The translations under genes were made by a program, and so were the position numbers. 64,000 nt of DNA from Lachnoclostridium sp. An14 (GTDB taxonomy: Bacteria; Bacillota; Clostridia; Lachnospirales; Lachnospiraceae), in contig NZ_NFLE01000017.1 of assembly GCF_002160755.1 (NCBI RefSeq), positions 1-64,000 on the forward strand, written 5' to 3'. Below are positions 9,245-16,281 of the stretch, one piece after another. Under the pieces are notes generated by a model. That model ran no database searches. It was not told where the DNA came from and saw nothing but the letters and a program-made list of their open reading frames with translations. The number at the start of each line of letters is the position of its first letter. The stretch's first letter is position 1.

Positions 9245-9697
9245 AAAGGCGTAAAGATAAGCGGCGGCAGAACCGGCTCCCGTTGCAATTCTCCCGTTGC
9301 AATTCTCCCCGATCTATCGTACACTGAATACCAGAACAAACGGACATGACCGCTAACGCGGTCATCCCGAATCATGAAAGCCAGATGGCTCCACGCCTAC
9401 GGCGTTCCCGCCATCTGCCGACGGCATTCGAAATCCGGGCTGCCGCCCTACTTTCTTATTTAACAGGAAACTGCGTTTCCTGTTAAATAAGAATGCTCCG
9501 CAAGGAGGCGCACTCCGCGCAAAGGAATATGGCTGCTGACGCAGCCGCGCTCCGGCGCGAGTGTGCGCTTGGCGCACACTTTTCATACCGTCTTGCCCGT
9601 CTGATACCGATATATCTGTGCGCGCGAGCGCGCCCATCTATATCGTCGCCATCCGGGGCTTTCAGAGTAATTCATGAGGAGACAAAGGAGAAACAGG
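9245..9697. repeat. Gene-free stretch made of dispersed palindromic repeats
   Basis: About 450 bp without a credible gene. It holds, in order: the palindromic repeat at 9342-9378 (core GACCGC-TAAC-GCGGTC) whose inverted copy is at 13034-13074; a perfect 17-bp-arm hairpin at 9455-9491 (arm CTTATTTAACAGGAAAC, loop TGC); and one 37-bp repeat unit at 9509-9545 followed by the palindromic tail seen at 5482-5515. The minus-strand open frame here translates repeat sequence and was not accepted. Confidence 0.75.
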
Positions 9698-10507
9698 ATG
9701 AAATATGAGATAATGGTGCTGGATCTGGACGGCACCCTGACAAACAGGGACAAGGTGATCACTCCCAGGACGAAGGAGGCCCTGATGGAAATGCAGAAGA
9801 TGGGCCGCCGGGTGGTGCTGGCCTCCGGCCGTCCCACGAAGGGGATCCGCCATCTGGCAAAGGAGCTGGAGCTGGCCCGCTACGGGGGCTGTATCCTGTC
9901 GTTTAACGGGGGCATGATCATCGACTGCGCCACGGGGGAGACCCTGTTTTCCAGGCTGCTGCCGGTGGAGAGCAACCGGAGGATCGTGGAGCTGGCCATG
10001 GAACACCGGGTGGACATTCTCACCTACGAAGGGGAGGAAATCATTTCCAACAACCGGGAAAACGAGTACGCCCAGGCGGAGAGCCGCATCAACTCCATGG
10101 AGATCCGCCAGGTGGAGAACATGGCGGAGTACGTGGACTTTGCCGTCCCCAAATACATTATGTTAGACGATGGCGACTACCTGGCTACGGTGGAGCCGAA
10201 GGTGAAGGCGGCCCTGGGAAAGAATTTCAGCGTGTACCGCTCGGAGCCGTTCTTTTTAGAGATCCTGCCAAAGGGCATCGACAAGGCCCAGTCTCTGGAG
10301 CGTTTGCTGGAGCGCCTGGGGCTGACCAGAGAGCAGATGATCGCCTGCGGCGACGGCTACAACGACCTTTCCATGATCAAATACGCCGGCCTCGGTGTGG
10401 CCATGGAAAACGCGGTGCTGCCGGTGCGCCAGGCCGCGGACTTTGTGACCAAGTCCAACAACGACGACGGAGTGGCTTACGTGATCGAAAAATTTATTTT
10501 TTCTTAA
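9698..10507 (+). CDS. Cof-type HAD-IIB phosphatase
   Basis: HAD-superfamily hydrolase of about 269 residues. Motif I is DLDGTLTN near the N-terminus, motif II lies in LASGRPT, and motif IV is CGDGYNDLSMI near residue 220. The C2-type cap between motifs II and III makes it a Cof/YidA-like sugar-phosphatase family member. The ATG at 9698 has AAAGGAG 7 nt upstream; the longer open frame starting at 9674 is rejected. Substrate specificity in this family is broad and cannot be assigned. Confidence 0.9.
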   Translation: MKYEIMVLDLDGTLTNRDKVITPRTKEALMEMQKMGRRVVLASGRPTKGIRHLAKELELARYGGCILSFNGGMIIDCATGETLFSRLLPVESNRRIVELAMEHRVDILTYEGEEIISNNRENEYAQAESRINSMEIRQVENMAEYVDFAVPKYIMLDDGDYLATVEPKVKAALGKNFSVYRSEPFFLEILPKGIDKAQSLERLLERLGLTREQMIACGDGYNDLSMIKYAGLGVAMENAVLPVRQAADFVTKSNNDDGVAYVIEKFIFS

Positions 10508-10528
10508 GAATGTTGGGAAAATTTAGGG

Positions 10529-10557
10529 TAGACTTTACAGCTTTAGTATGTTAAAAT
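10529..10557 (+). promoter_or_regulatory. Candidate sigma-A promoter of the yerC-like gene
   Basis: TAGACT (10529-10534), 17-bp spacer, TAAAAT (10552-10557), 40 bp before the start codon. The -35 box matches consensus at four of six bases. Confidence 0.45.
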
Positions 10558-10597
10558 CGAAAAGAACACGATAATAGACTAAAGGGGAAAAGACGCC

Positions 10598-10909
10598 ATG
10601 AACAAAAAGATCAAAACAGAAGCCGTGGACCATCTGTTTCAGGCCATTCTGACTTTGAAAAATATCGAGGAATGCTACACGTTTTTTGAGGATGTGTGTA
10701 CCGTAAATGAGCTGCTCTCCCTGTCCCAGCGCTATGAGGTGGCCAAGATGCTGAGGGAGGAGAAAACCTATCTGGAGATCGCCTCCAGAACCGGTGCCTC
10801 CACAGCGACGATCAGCCGGGTAAACCGTTCCTTAAACTATGGAAACGACGGCTACGATATGGTATTCGCCAGGATCAAGGAGACGGAGGAGAACGGGCAG
10901 GAGAGCTGA
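10598..10909 (+). CDS. YerC/YecD-family TrpR-like DNA-binding protein
   Basis: Small all-helical regulator of 103 residues in the TrpR-related YerC family of Firmicutes. It contains the family core FFEDVCTVNELLSLSQRYEVAKML followed by a helix-turn-helix (YLEIASRTGASTATISRVNRSL). It should bind DNA as a dimer; the regulated genes are unknown. It is probably monocistronic, flanked by its own promoter and by a strong terminator at 10937. Confidence 0.9.
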   Translation: MNKKIKTEAVDHLFQAILTLKNIEECYTFFEDVCTVNELLSLSQRYEVAKMLREEKTYLEIASRTGASTATISRVNRSLNYGNDGYDMVFARIKETEENGQES

Positions 10910-10936
10910 AAGGTTCTGGGAGAATAGAAAAAGAAG

Positions 10937-10981
10937 ATGCCGCAGATTCGTGAATCGAGAACACGAATTTGCGGCATTTTT
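10937..10981 (+). terminator. Rho-independent terminator after yerC-like gene
   Basis: Arms ATGCCGCAGATTCGTG (10937-10952) and CACGAATTTGCGGCAT (10962-10977), one G-T pair, followed by five T. Confidence 0.85.
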
Positions 10982-11018
10982 GCGTCCCGGGAAAGTTTCT
11001 CCTCCTAAGGAAGGAGAG

Positions 11019-11105
11019 CCTCCGGCGGGAGGCGATCCCCTCTCATAGGAAATGGCTGCCGGCGCTGCCGGCGCGGCCGCGTTCAGGCGCGGATGTACGA
11101 CGCGG
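11019..11105. repeat. Diverged copy of the dispersed repeat
   Basis: Contains the same CCTCCGGCGGGAGG inverted repeat found ahead of the 5334 array, then AGGAAATGGCTGCCGGCG and GC-rich palindromic sequence (GCCGGCGCTGCCGGC). It lacks a complete 37-bp unit. Nothing coding was seen in it. Confidence 0.5.
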
Positions 11106-11214
11106 ATATATACGTTTTGCACTGTGAAAATCAGTTTCCCGTCCGCCGCAAGGCCTATTTCCTACAAATTTTAACGAAAAATTAGCGATTTTTTAGCGAA
11201 ATCTTAACATTAAG

Positions 11215-11243
11215 TTGACACTGGCCGGTTCTTTCAGTATTAT
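11215..11243 (+). promoter_or_regulatory. Near-consensus sigma-A promoter of cstA
   Basis: TTGACA (11215-11220), 17-bp spacer, TATTAT (11238-11243). Transcription would start near 11250 and give a leader of about 160 nt before cstA that holds a 42-codon open frame. Confidence 0.8.
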
Positions 11244-11279
11244 GAAATCAGAATGATTATTGTTTTCAGAACAGGAGGG

Positions 11280-11408
11280 ATGCCATTTGATTGTGACAGA
11301 GCCGCCCATATCGTGATGAGGAAGAAACATTTCATCAATATCGCCTTTCTTCCCCAAAAAAGCAACCATATCTTTCAAATGCTTAACAATTTTACATGGA
11401 GGAACTGA
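11280..11408 (+). CDS. Possible 42-residue leader ORF ending 2 nt before cstA
   Basis: An open frame starting MPFDCDRAAH and ending NNFTWRN covers most of the cstA leader and stops 2 nt upstream of the preferred cstA ATG. A GGAGG sequence lies only 1 nt before its ATG, which is too close for efficient initiation, so this may be chance. If translated it would couple to cstA. No family is recognised. Confidence 0.3.
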   Translation: MPFDCDRAAHIVMRKKHFINIAFLPQKSNHIFQMLNNFTWRN

Positions 11409-11410
11409 GA

Positions 11411-12898
11411 ATGATTACTTTTTTGATAGGCTTTGCGATATTAATTATTGGAGGGTATTTTTACGCAAAACTGTCTGTGAAACTGTTTCAGCCGGTTGAC
11501 GGGCCGACGCCTGCCTACACAAAACAGGACAATGTGGATTTTGTTCCCATGGGAAAGTGGAGAAACCTGCTGATCAACCTGTTAAACATTGCCGGAACCG
11601 GGCCGATCCTGGGGCCGATCCAGGGTGTGCTGTTCGGGCCCATTGCCTTTTTGACCATTCCGGTGGGCTGCGTCCTGGGCGGAGCGGTTCATGACTACTG
11701 GTGCGGGATGATTTCCCTGCGGAACGGAGGAGATCAGATGCCGGCCCTTGTAAAAAAATTCCTGGGAAAAGGGATTTCCAAGGTGTACTTCGTGTTTCTG
11801 GTACTGCTGCTTATGCTGGTGGGCGTGGTGTTTGTCTATACTCCGGGGGATCTTTTTGTTGGACAGGTGCTGAATATGACGGCGGAGTCGTCCGGGTACT
11901 GGGGAGTGACGATCCTGGTGTTTGCCGTGATTTTTGCCTATTACATCATTGCGACGATGATGCCCATTGACCGGATCATCGGAAAGGTCTATCCCATATT
12001 TGGCCTGATCCTGTTTTTGGCGGCCCTGGGAATCTTTCTGGTGACCATGTTGGGCGCTGCCTCCGGAAGGTACGTATTAAATGAAATTTGGGACGGCATT
12101 CCCGCCTGGGCGTATACGGGAGTGTTAAACCCCAGCGATCCCCGTTATATTCCCACGTTCTTTGTGACAGTAGCCTGCGGAATTGTATCCGGTTTCCACA
12201 GCTCCCAGGTGACCCTCGTCTCCCGCACCCTTCAGAAGGAAACAGAAGGAACGGCCATCTTCTTTGGCATGATGTGCGTGGAAGGATTTATTGCCATGTG
12301 CTGGGCTGCCGGCGCCATGGTCGTCTATAACATGGGGATGACGGGAAACGCCACTCAGGTAGTGGGAATGATTTCCAAGGAAATGCTGTCTGTTTTCTGG
12401 GTAGTGCCGGTGGCCAGCGTAATTGTTCTGCCCATCACTTCCGGCGATACGGCGTTTCGGGCGGTGCGCATTCTGATTCAGGATGCCCTGCATATCCCGA
12501 AAACAAAGCGCAACAATCTGCTGATTGGCCTGTGTATTTTCATTGGGGGAGCTTTGCTGTTAGTGTGGGCGAAGGTCAGCGCCGATGGGTTTAATATCCT
12601 GTGGAGATACTTTGGATTTGCGAATCAGACGATTGCTGTATTTACCTTTACTGTGATTGCGATGTATATGATGAGGAAAGATTTGCCGTTCCTGATCGGG
12701 CTGGTCCCGGGGATGTTCTACCTGTTTATTGTGACCAGCTTTATTCTCCATCAGGAAATCGGATTTCATATATCAAACTGGAATATCTGCTACGCCATCG
12801 GCGTTGCCCTGACGGCAGTTTATACCGTTGTTTTATGGAGGTTCGGGCGGAGGAAAAGGAGAGAGCTGGGCCTTCTGAAGGATGACGGAAAAGAATGA
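11411..12898 (+). CDS. cstA: CstA-family carbon-starvation transporter
   Basis: Polytopic membrane protein of about 495 residues, related to CstA/BtsT-type pyruvate or peptide transporters. Diagnostic stretches include NIAGTGPILGPIQG, GGAVHDYWCGMISLRNGG, ILPITSGDTAFRAVR (here VLPITSGDTAFRAVR) and FGFANQTIAV; about 13 hydrophobic segments are visible. The ATG at 11411 is preferred because GGAGGA lies 7 nt upstream; the ATG at 11396 overlaps that site. It has its own promoter and terminator, so it is a single-gene unit. No BtsSR-like two-component system is next to it. Confidence 0.92.
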   Translation: MITFLIGFAILIIGGYFYAKLSVKLFQPVDGPTPAYTKQDNVDFVPMGKWRNLLINLLNIAGTGPILGPIQGVLFGPIAFLTIPVGCVLGGAVHDYWCGMISLRNGGDQMPALVKKFLGKGISKVYFVFLVLLLMLVGVVFVYTPGDLFVGQVLNMTAESSGYWGVTILVFAVIFAYYIIATMMPIDRIIGKVYPIFGLILFLAALGIFLVTMLGAASGRYVLNEIWDGIPAWAYTGVLNPSDPRYIPTFFVTVACGIVSGFHSSQVTLVSRTLQKETEGTAIFFGMMCVEGFIAMCWAAGAMVVYNMGMTGNATQVVGMISKEMLSVFWVVPVASVIVLPITSGDTAFRAVRILIQDALHIPKTKRNNLLIGLCIFIGGALLLVWAKVSADGFNILWRYFGFANQTIAVFTFTVIAMYMMRKDLPFLIGLVPGMFYLFIVTSFILHQEIGFHISNWNICYAIGVALTAVYTVVLWRFGRRKRRELGLLKDDGKE

Positions 12899-12937
12899 CA
12901 TAGAGAATGGCGTAGATGTTTTTTTAAACGACACCAG

Positions 12938-12978
12938 AGCCGGAGACAGTCCCCAAATGGGCTGCCTCCGGCTTTGTG
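12938..12978 (+). terminator. Terminator hairpin after cstA
   Basis: Arms AGCCGGAG (12938-12945) and CTCCGGCT (12966-12973) with a further inner pairing, followed by TTGTG. The T-tract is short. Confidence 0.6.
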
Positions 12979-13029
12979 TATGTCTGTAAAATTGCGTATG
13001 CCTGTAAAATTACTGAATGGTCACGATCC

Positions 13030-13074
13030 TAGCTTTCATGATTTGTGATGACCGCGTCAGCGGTCATGTCCGTT
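13030..13074. repeat. Palindromic dispersed repeat, inverted copy of 9342-9378
   Basis: GCTTTCATGATTTGTGATG followed by GACCGC-GTCA-GCGGTC and ATGTCCG. Its reverse complement matches 9342-9378 almost base for base. The rest of 12979-13216 shows no gene that I trust. Confidence 0.7.
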
Positions 13075-13216
13075 TTGGGCCATTTTCTGAACACCGTTTT
13101 GACGTATTACCAGAGCGTGGCGGCGATATAGAGGGGATTTGGCAATCCGGCTTGAAAATGGGTGCGGCAGCAAAACGGTTTGAAAATGAGATTGACAGCA
13201 AAATAAGGAAATATAA

Positions 13217-13245
13217 TTGACTAAGTCAAGCAAATGAACTATACT
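13217..13245 (+). promoter_or_regulatory. Promoter of the MarR-flavodoxin pair with overlapping inverted repeat
   Basis: TTGACT (13217-13222), 17-bp spacer, TATACT (13240-13245). The palindrome TTGAC-TAA-GTCAA (13217-13229) covers the -35 box, a usual position for a MarR autorepressor site. Confidence 0.7.
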
Positions 13246-13271
13246 GAGAAAAACCAAAGGAGGACATTCCA

Positions 13272-13697
13272 GTGCAAAAAACAATCGCTGTTTACATAAA
13301 AGCTCTGCACCGCCGGTTTGACCAGTTCTGTGACCGGCGGCTGCAGGAGATGGGGCTGACAAAAGGGCTGCTGTACGTGGTACTCTACGTGGGAAACCAT
13401 CCCGGCTGCGGGCCGGGGGAGCTGGCGGAGGCGCTGGGCTTTGATGCCGGCCATGCCACCCGCTCCATGGAAAAGCTGGTGAAGGCCGGGCTGGTGGCGA
13501 AGGAGCGGAGCCGGGAGGACCGGAGGGCGGTATGCCTGCGGCTGACGGAGGCCGGCAGAGAGGCCTTTGAGGCCAGCCGGGGGTTGTTTCAGGAATGGGA
13601 TGAGACCGCGGCGGCGGAGCTGACAGAGGAGGAGCGGACGGAGCTCATCCGCCTTCTTGGAAAAATGACGGGAGGGAGGAATGGCCATGACCTGTAA
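13272..13697 (+). CDS. MarR-family transcriptional regulator
   Basis: Winged-helix regulator of 141 residues. The recognition region reads GELAEALGFDAGHATRSMEKLVKAGLV, followed by the wing SREDRRAVCLRLTEAG, the standard MarR layout. Translation starts at GTG 13272 after AAAGGAGG. The stop overlaps the start of the downstream flavodoxin-like gene by 17 bp, so the two are co-translated. It probably represses its own operon through the palindrome over the promoter. The ligand is unknown. Confidence 0.88.
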   Translation: MQKTIAVYIKALHRRFDQFCDRRLQEMGLTKGLLYVVLYVGNHPGCGPGELAEALGFDAGHATRSMEKLVKAGLVAKERSREDRRAVCLRLTEAGREAFEASRGLFQEWDETAAAELTEEERTELIRLLGKMTGGRNGHDL

Positions 13698-14214
13698 TGT
13701 GATATGCAGCAGCCGGACGGGAAATACGGCCCTGCTGGCGGAGACGGTGTGGGAGACGGCAAGGGAGCTTGGCTGGGAGTGCGCCGGCCCGGAGAAACCG
13801 CGGGAGAGCGGGAGAGAAGACGGGGATCTCATATTTGCCGGATTTTGGACGGACAAGGGGGATTGCAGTGAGGAGATGGCGTCCTTTTTGGAGGGACTGG
13901 AGGGGAAACGTGTATTTTTATTTGGAACCGCTGGTTTTGGCGGCAGCCAGGAATACTATGAGCGGGTGCTGGGCCGGGTAAAAGCCCATCTGGCGCCGTC
14001 CAACCGCCTGGCAGGGACCTTCATGTGCCAGGGGAAAATGCCGGAGGCGGTGGGAGCCCGCTTTGAGGCCGGCCTGCGCCAGGAGCCGGAAAACGAGGCG
14101 TTAAAAGCCAGGCTGGAGAACTTCCGCCAGGCCATGGCCCATCCGGACCGCCGGGATCTGGAGGCGCTGCGGGAGGCGGTGAAACAGGCCCTTTCGGCGG
14201 TTTCCCGGTCATAA
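13681..14214 (+). CDS. Flavodoxin-like protein
   Basis: About 177 residues with the FMN phosphate loop CSSRTGNTALLAE at the N-terminus, then DLIFAGFWTDKG and VFLFGTAGFGG, the strand-loop pattern of flavodoxin-fold proteins. The C-terminal third is helical and charged. It resembles the flavodoxin-type partner (BilS) that accompanies a MarR regulator (BilQ) in gut bilirubin-reductase loci, as I recall; no BilR-type reductase gene is present here, so that assignment is only a suggestion. Start may be ATG 13681 or ATG 13687; both fit the GGAGGGAGGA upstream. Confidence 0.75.
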   Translation: MAMTCNVICSSRTGNTALLAETVWETARELGWECAGPEKPRESGREDGDLIFAGFWTDKGDCSEEMASFLEGLEGKRVFLFGTAGFGGSQEYYERVLGRVKAHLAPSNRLAGTFMCQGKMPEAVGARFEAGLRQEPENEALKARLENFRQAMAHPDRRDLEALREAVKQALSAVSRS

Positions 14215-14277
14215 GAGGTGGGACGGGCGCATAGCGTTTCCGGTTTTCATCCATACTATGGCCAAGAGGTGATGAAA

Positions 14278-14430
14278 ATGGAAAAGCAGAACCAGGACCC
14301 GTTCCGCCAAAACCGGGAGGACGGCACGTTTTCCGGCAACGCCCGAAAGGGAAAGCCGGAAAACCAAAACCAGACCCACAACTCCCGCCGGGAGGGAATG
14401 GGGCCGAATACAAAGCGAAAGCCGGGCTGA
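14278..14430 (+). CDS. Small hydrophilic protein, 50 residues
   Basis: Very polar and probably disordered, rich in Asn, Gln, Lys, Arg and Gly (starts MEKQNQDPFRQNRED, ends PNTKRKPG). The ATG at 14278 has AAGAGGTG about 6 nt upstream. Its composition recalls minor small acid-soluble spore proteins, but I do not recognise a family. It follows the flavodoxin gene by 63 bp and ends 70 bp before a strong terminator. Confidence 0.55.
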   Translation: MEKQNQDPFRQNREDGTFSGNARKGKPENQNQTHNSRREGMGPNTKRKPG

Positions 14431-14501
14431 GCGTCCGTGATGGATGCCTTTATCCTTGGATTTAAGCCCTCATATCAAAAAATGGAATCAAAAACGGAAT
14501 C

Positions 14502-14535
14502 AAAAATCCCGGAGAGGCGTTACTCCGGGGTTTTT
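14502..14535 (+). terminator. Rho-independent terminator
   Basis: Arms AAAAATCCCGGAG (14502-14514) and CTCCGGGGTTTTT (14523-14535). Usable in both directions. Confidence 0.8.
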
Positions 14536-14585
14536 GTGTTGCCGTCGAAAGCTGTCTTGTCAATTTCCGGCATCCCGTGCCATAA

Positions 14586-14620
14586 AAACAAAAGGTATCC
14601 GCATTATCGCCGATACCTTT
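14586..14620 (-). terminator. Terminator of the minus-strand wall-binding gene
   Basis: Arms AAAGGTATC (14591-14599) and GATACCTTT (14612-14620); on the minus strand the hairpin is followed by TTTGTTTTT. Confidence 0.7.
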
Positions 14621-14656
14621 CTGTTTTTCGTCATTCATTTGTAACCTATGTCCCTG

Positions 14657-14980
14657 TTATCTGGTTTTGGTCCACTTGCCGCTGGGATTTACATAATAAT
14701 TGTCAATCCACGTGTCGGCCGCCATGGAGCCGTCCTCATAGCAGTAGTACCATGAGCCGTCCACCTTGATCCAGCCTGTTTTCATAGTTCCGGATGCGTC
14801 CAGATAGTACCAGTGATCGTTGTCCTGCACCCATCCCGTAAGGGCAGTTCCGTTGTCACTGTAGTAGCTCCATCTGGAGGTCTGCTCGTCCTGTACCCAG
14901 GTGCCTGCAAACGCGGTGAGCGAGTTCATGATTAACAGGGAGACCGCTAAGAGAAGGGAAGAAAATACTCTCTTTTTCAT
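14657..14980 (-). CDS. Secreted mini-protein made of cell-wall-binding (choline-binding-type) repeats
   Basis: 107 residues. A clear signal peptide ends at AFAG near residue 26. The rest is about four aromatic repeats of roughly 20 residues: TSRWSYYSDNGTALTGW, NDHWYYLDASGTMKTGW, DGSWYYCYEDGSMAADTW and a partial last one. This is the CW_binding_1 / choline-binding pattern. No enzymatic domain is attached, which is short for the family; it may be a free wall-binding module or a remnant of a larger surface protein. AAAGGAG lies 9 nt before its ATG. Confidence 0.82.
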   Translation of the reverse strand: MKKRVFSSLLLAVSLLIMNSLTAFAGTWVQDEQTSRWSYYSDNGTALTGWVQDNDHWYYLDASGTMKTGWIKVDGSWYYCYEDGSMAADTWIDNYYVNPSGKWTKTR

Positions 14981-15419
14981 AAAGCAACTCTCCTTTTACA
15001 CCTTTTTTCTTTATTGTATCATTCTGCCAGGGAATTTTCCAGTATGAAATGTTTACGTATTTATTACGGTTTTAAAGGGTCCCTGGGCACAGTATCAGCG
15101 GCGGAAACGGCGGCCGGGACACTTTGTTTCCGCCTCAGGGGTTGTGCGTCCGCCGAAATCCTGTTATTTTAGAAGGGGGACGTTTCCGGCGGGGAAAAAA
15201 CTTTTCGACACAGGCTCTCAGAGAAAGGACATAGGTGTTGTGTCGAATTTTTGAGGAAAATGCAGATGTTGTATATGGTCAAAAAACGGATATGAGAAAG
15301 GAGGACAAAAGATTCGTTTTATGTCGAACTGTGCGGTTGATTTTTCTTTTCAAAAAATTGGAAACGGCTTATAGTGTTATTGCGGAGTAAGAATTGAGGG
15401 AAAAAGGGGGGATCCTGGC
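14981..15419. promoter_or_regulatory. Gene-free stretch with three Spo0A-box-like sites
   Basis: The exact 0A-box core TGTCGAA occurs three times: minus strand at 15204-15210, plus strand at 15241-15247 and at 15322-15328. The first two form a wide inverted repeat (TTCGACACA / TGTGTCGAA). A possible -10 box TATAGT is at 15370-15375, 45 bp before the coiled-coil mini-gene. No gene was found in this stretch. Confidence 0.55.
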
Positions 15420-15566
15420 ATGAGTGAGGCGGACCATATTGTTTCAATCAAGCTGGAAAATGAGAGATTAAAGCGGGAGAATGAAATATTGCTGATGACG
15501 GTGGCGCAGATCAGGAAAACGGTGGATCGTCTGATTGAGCGGTATGTGCTGGAAGAACGGGCGTAA
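15420..15566 (+). CDS. 48-residue coiled-coil protein
   Basis: Starts MSEADHIVSIKLENERLKRE and ends YVLEERA. It is almost entirely a charged amphipathic helix with heptad leucines and isoleucines (LENERLKRENEIL, then RKTVDRLIERYVLEE), so a dimeric coiled coil is likely. AAGGGGG lies about 9 nt before the ATG. Similar mini-proteins are frequent in Lachnospiraceae in my memory, with no assigned function. The upstream Spo0A-like boxes suggest control at the onset of sporulation or stationary phase. Confidence 0.6.
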   Translation: MSEADHIVSIKLENERLKRENEILLMTVAQIRKTVDRLIERYVLEERA

Positions 15567-15635
15567 GCCGGGAGTGAGGATGCCGTTTCTGACATCCTCT
15601 TTAGGATCGGGGAAAGACTGCGGTCCCGGATAAGC

Positions 15636-15893
15636 TTACAGGCCGTCCGTTTCCACAGGCGGAGGCGAGGGAGCGGCATCGGTTTTCCGTTCGGTAAAGC
15701 GGATCACGTCGTTGGGCGTGCAGTCCAGGTAAGCGCAGAGACGCTCCAGGGTCAGCACGGTAATATTTTTATCTTTTTTTAAGCTGTCCAGGGTTTTGTT
15801 GTCCACGGCGCCGTCTTTCAGGAGCCGGTATTGGGTAACGCCCTTGCGAGCCATGGTATTCCACAGGGGAGAGTAATCAATAATGGAAATCAC
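15636..15893 (-). CDS. Small Cro/C1-type HTH protein, copy 1
   Basis: 85 residues. The helix-turn-helix region reads MARKGVTQYRLLKDGAVDNKTLDSLKKDKNITVLTLERLCAYLDCTPNDVIRF, broken here by nothing unusual, and a Pro-rich tail follows. It is a clear paralogue of the next gene (15974-16177), with the same start (IIDYSPLWNTM versus IIDYTPLWDTM) and the same core; the tail is its own. It is probably an autoregulator acting through the inverted repeat 61 bp upstream of its start. Confidence 0.82.
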   Translation of the reverse strand: MISIIDYSPLWNTMARKGVTQYRLLKDGAVDNKTLDSLKKDKNITVLTLERLCAYLDCTPNDVIRFTERKTDAAPSPPPVETDGL

Positions 15894-15953
15894 CTGCCTT
15901 TACTAAATAAGACTCGGATGATTTCAGTATAGACAGGAAACCGTGTTTTCCAT

Positions 15954-15973
15954 ATTGTGGTGAAAGTCACAAT
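15954..15973. promoter_or_regulatory. Operator-like inverted repeat upstream of HTH copy 1
   Basis: ATTGTG-N8-CACAAT, identical in half sites and spacing to the repeat at 16231-16250. Between it and the gene, on the minus strand, is TATACT, a good -10 box, which is also present in the second copy. Confidence 0.65.
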
Positions 15974-16177
15974 TTACCGGAAATGGATAATATCATTGGG
16001 AGTGCAGTCCAGAAAGCGGCAGAGGCGCTCCAGAGTCAGCAGTGTGATGTTTTCATTCTTTCTCAGCCGGTCCAGAGTTTTATTGTCTACGATGTGATTT
16101 TTCAGCAGCTGATACTGGGATATTTTTTTCGCTTTCATAGTATCCCAAAGTGGAGTATAATCAATAATAGGGAACAC
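15974..16177 (-). CDS. Small Cro/C1-type HTH protein, copy 2
   Basis: 67 residues, essentially only the helix-turn-helix domain (KKISQYQLLKNHIVDNKTLD ... CTPNDIIHFR). It is about 60 percent identical by eye to the 85-residue neighbour and lacks its C-terminal tail. Both genes read the same way with matching upstream sequences, so this is a tandem duplication including the control region. Confidence 0.82.
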   Translation of the reverse strand: MFPIIDYTPLWDTMKAKKISQYQLLKNHIVDNKTLDRLRKNENITLLTLERLCRFLDCTPNDIIHFR

Positions 16178-16230
16178 CTGCTTTCCAACTTCAGATGTTA
16201 CCAGTATAGACAGAAAATTTTATTTTCAAT

Positions 16231-16250
16231 ATTGTGACTAAAAGCACAAT
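16231..16250. promoter_or_regulatory. Operator-like inverted repeat in the divergent region
   Basis: ATTGTG-N8-CACAAT between HTH copy 2 (minus) and the 103-residue gene (plus). On the minus strand ATTGAA and TATACT next to it look like the promoter of copy 2. Confidence 0.65.
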
Positions 16251-16281
16251 GCCATATAATGATAATAGGAGGTGTCAAGAA

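Noticed and set aside
9362-9637. 91-residue minus-strand frame
   Set aside because: Composed of the dispersed repeat and the perfect hairpin; no support for translation.
11193-11378. Minus-strand open frame in the cstA leader
   Set aside because: TTG start, no ribosome site, and it runs back through the cstA promoter.
13017-13220. 67-residue frame before the MarR gene
   Set aside because: It lies across the dispersed palindromic repeat and ends at the MarR promoter.
14437-14769. 110-residue plus-strand frame
   Set aside because: It crosses two terminators and runs antisense into the cell-wall-binding gene.
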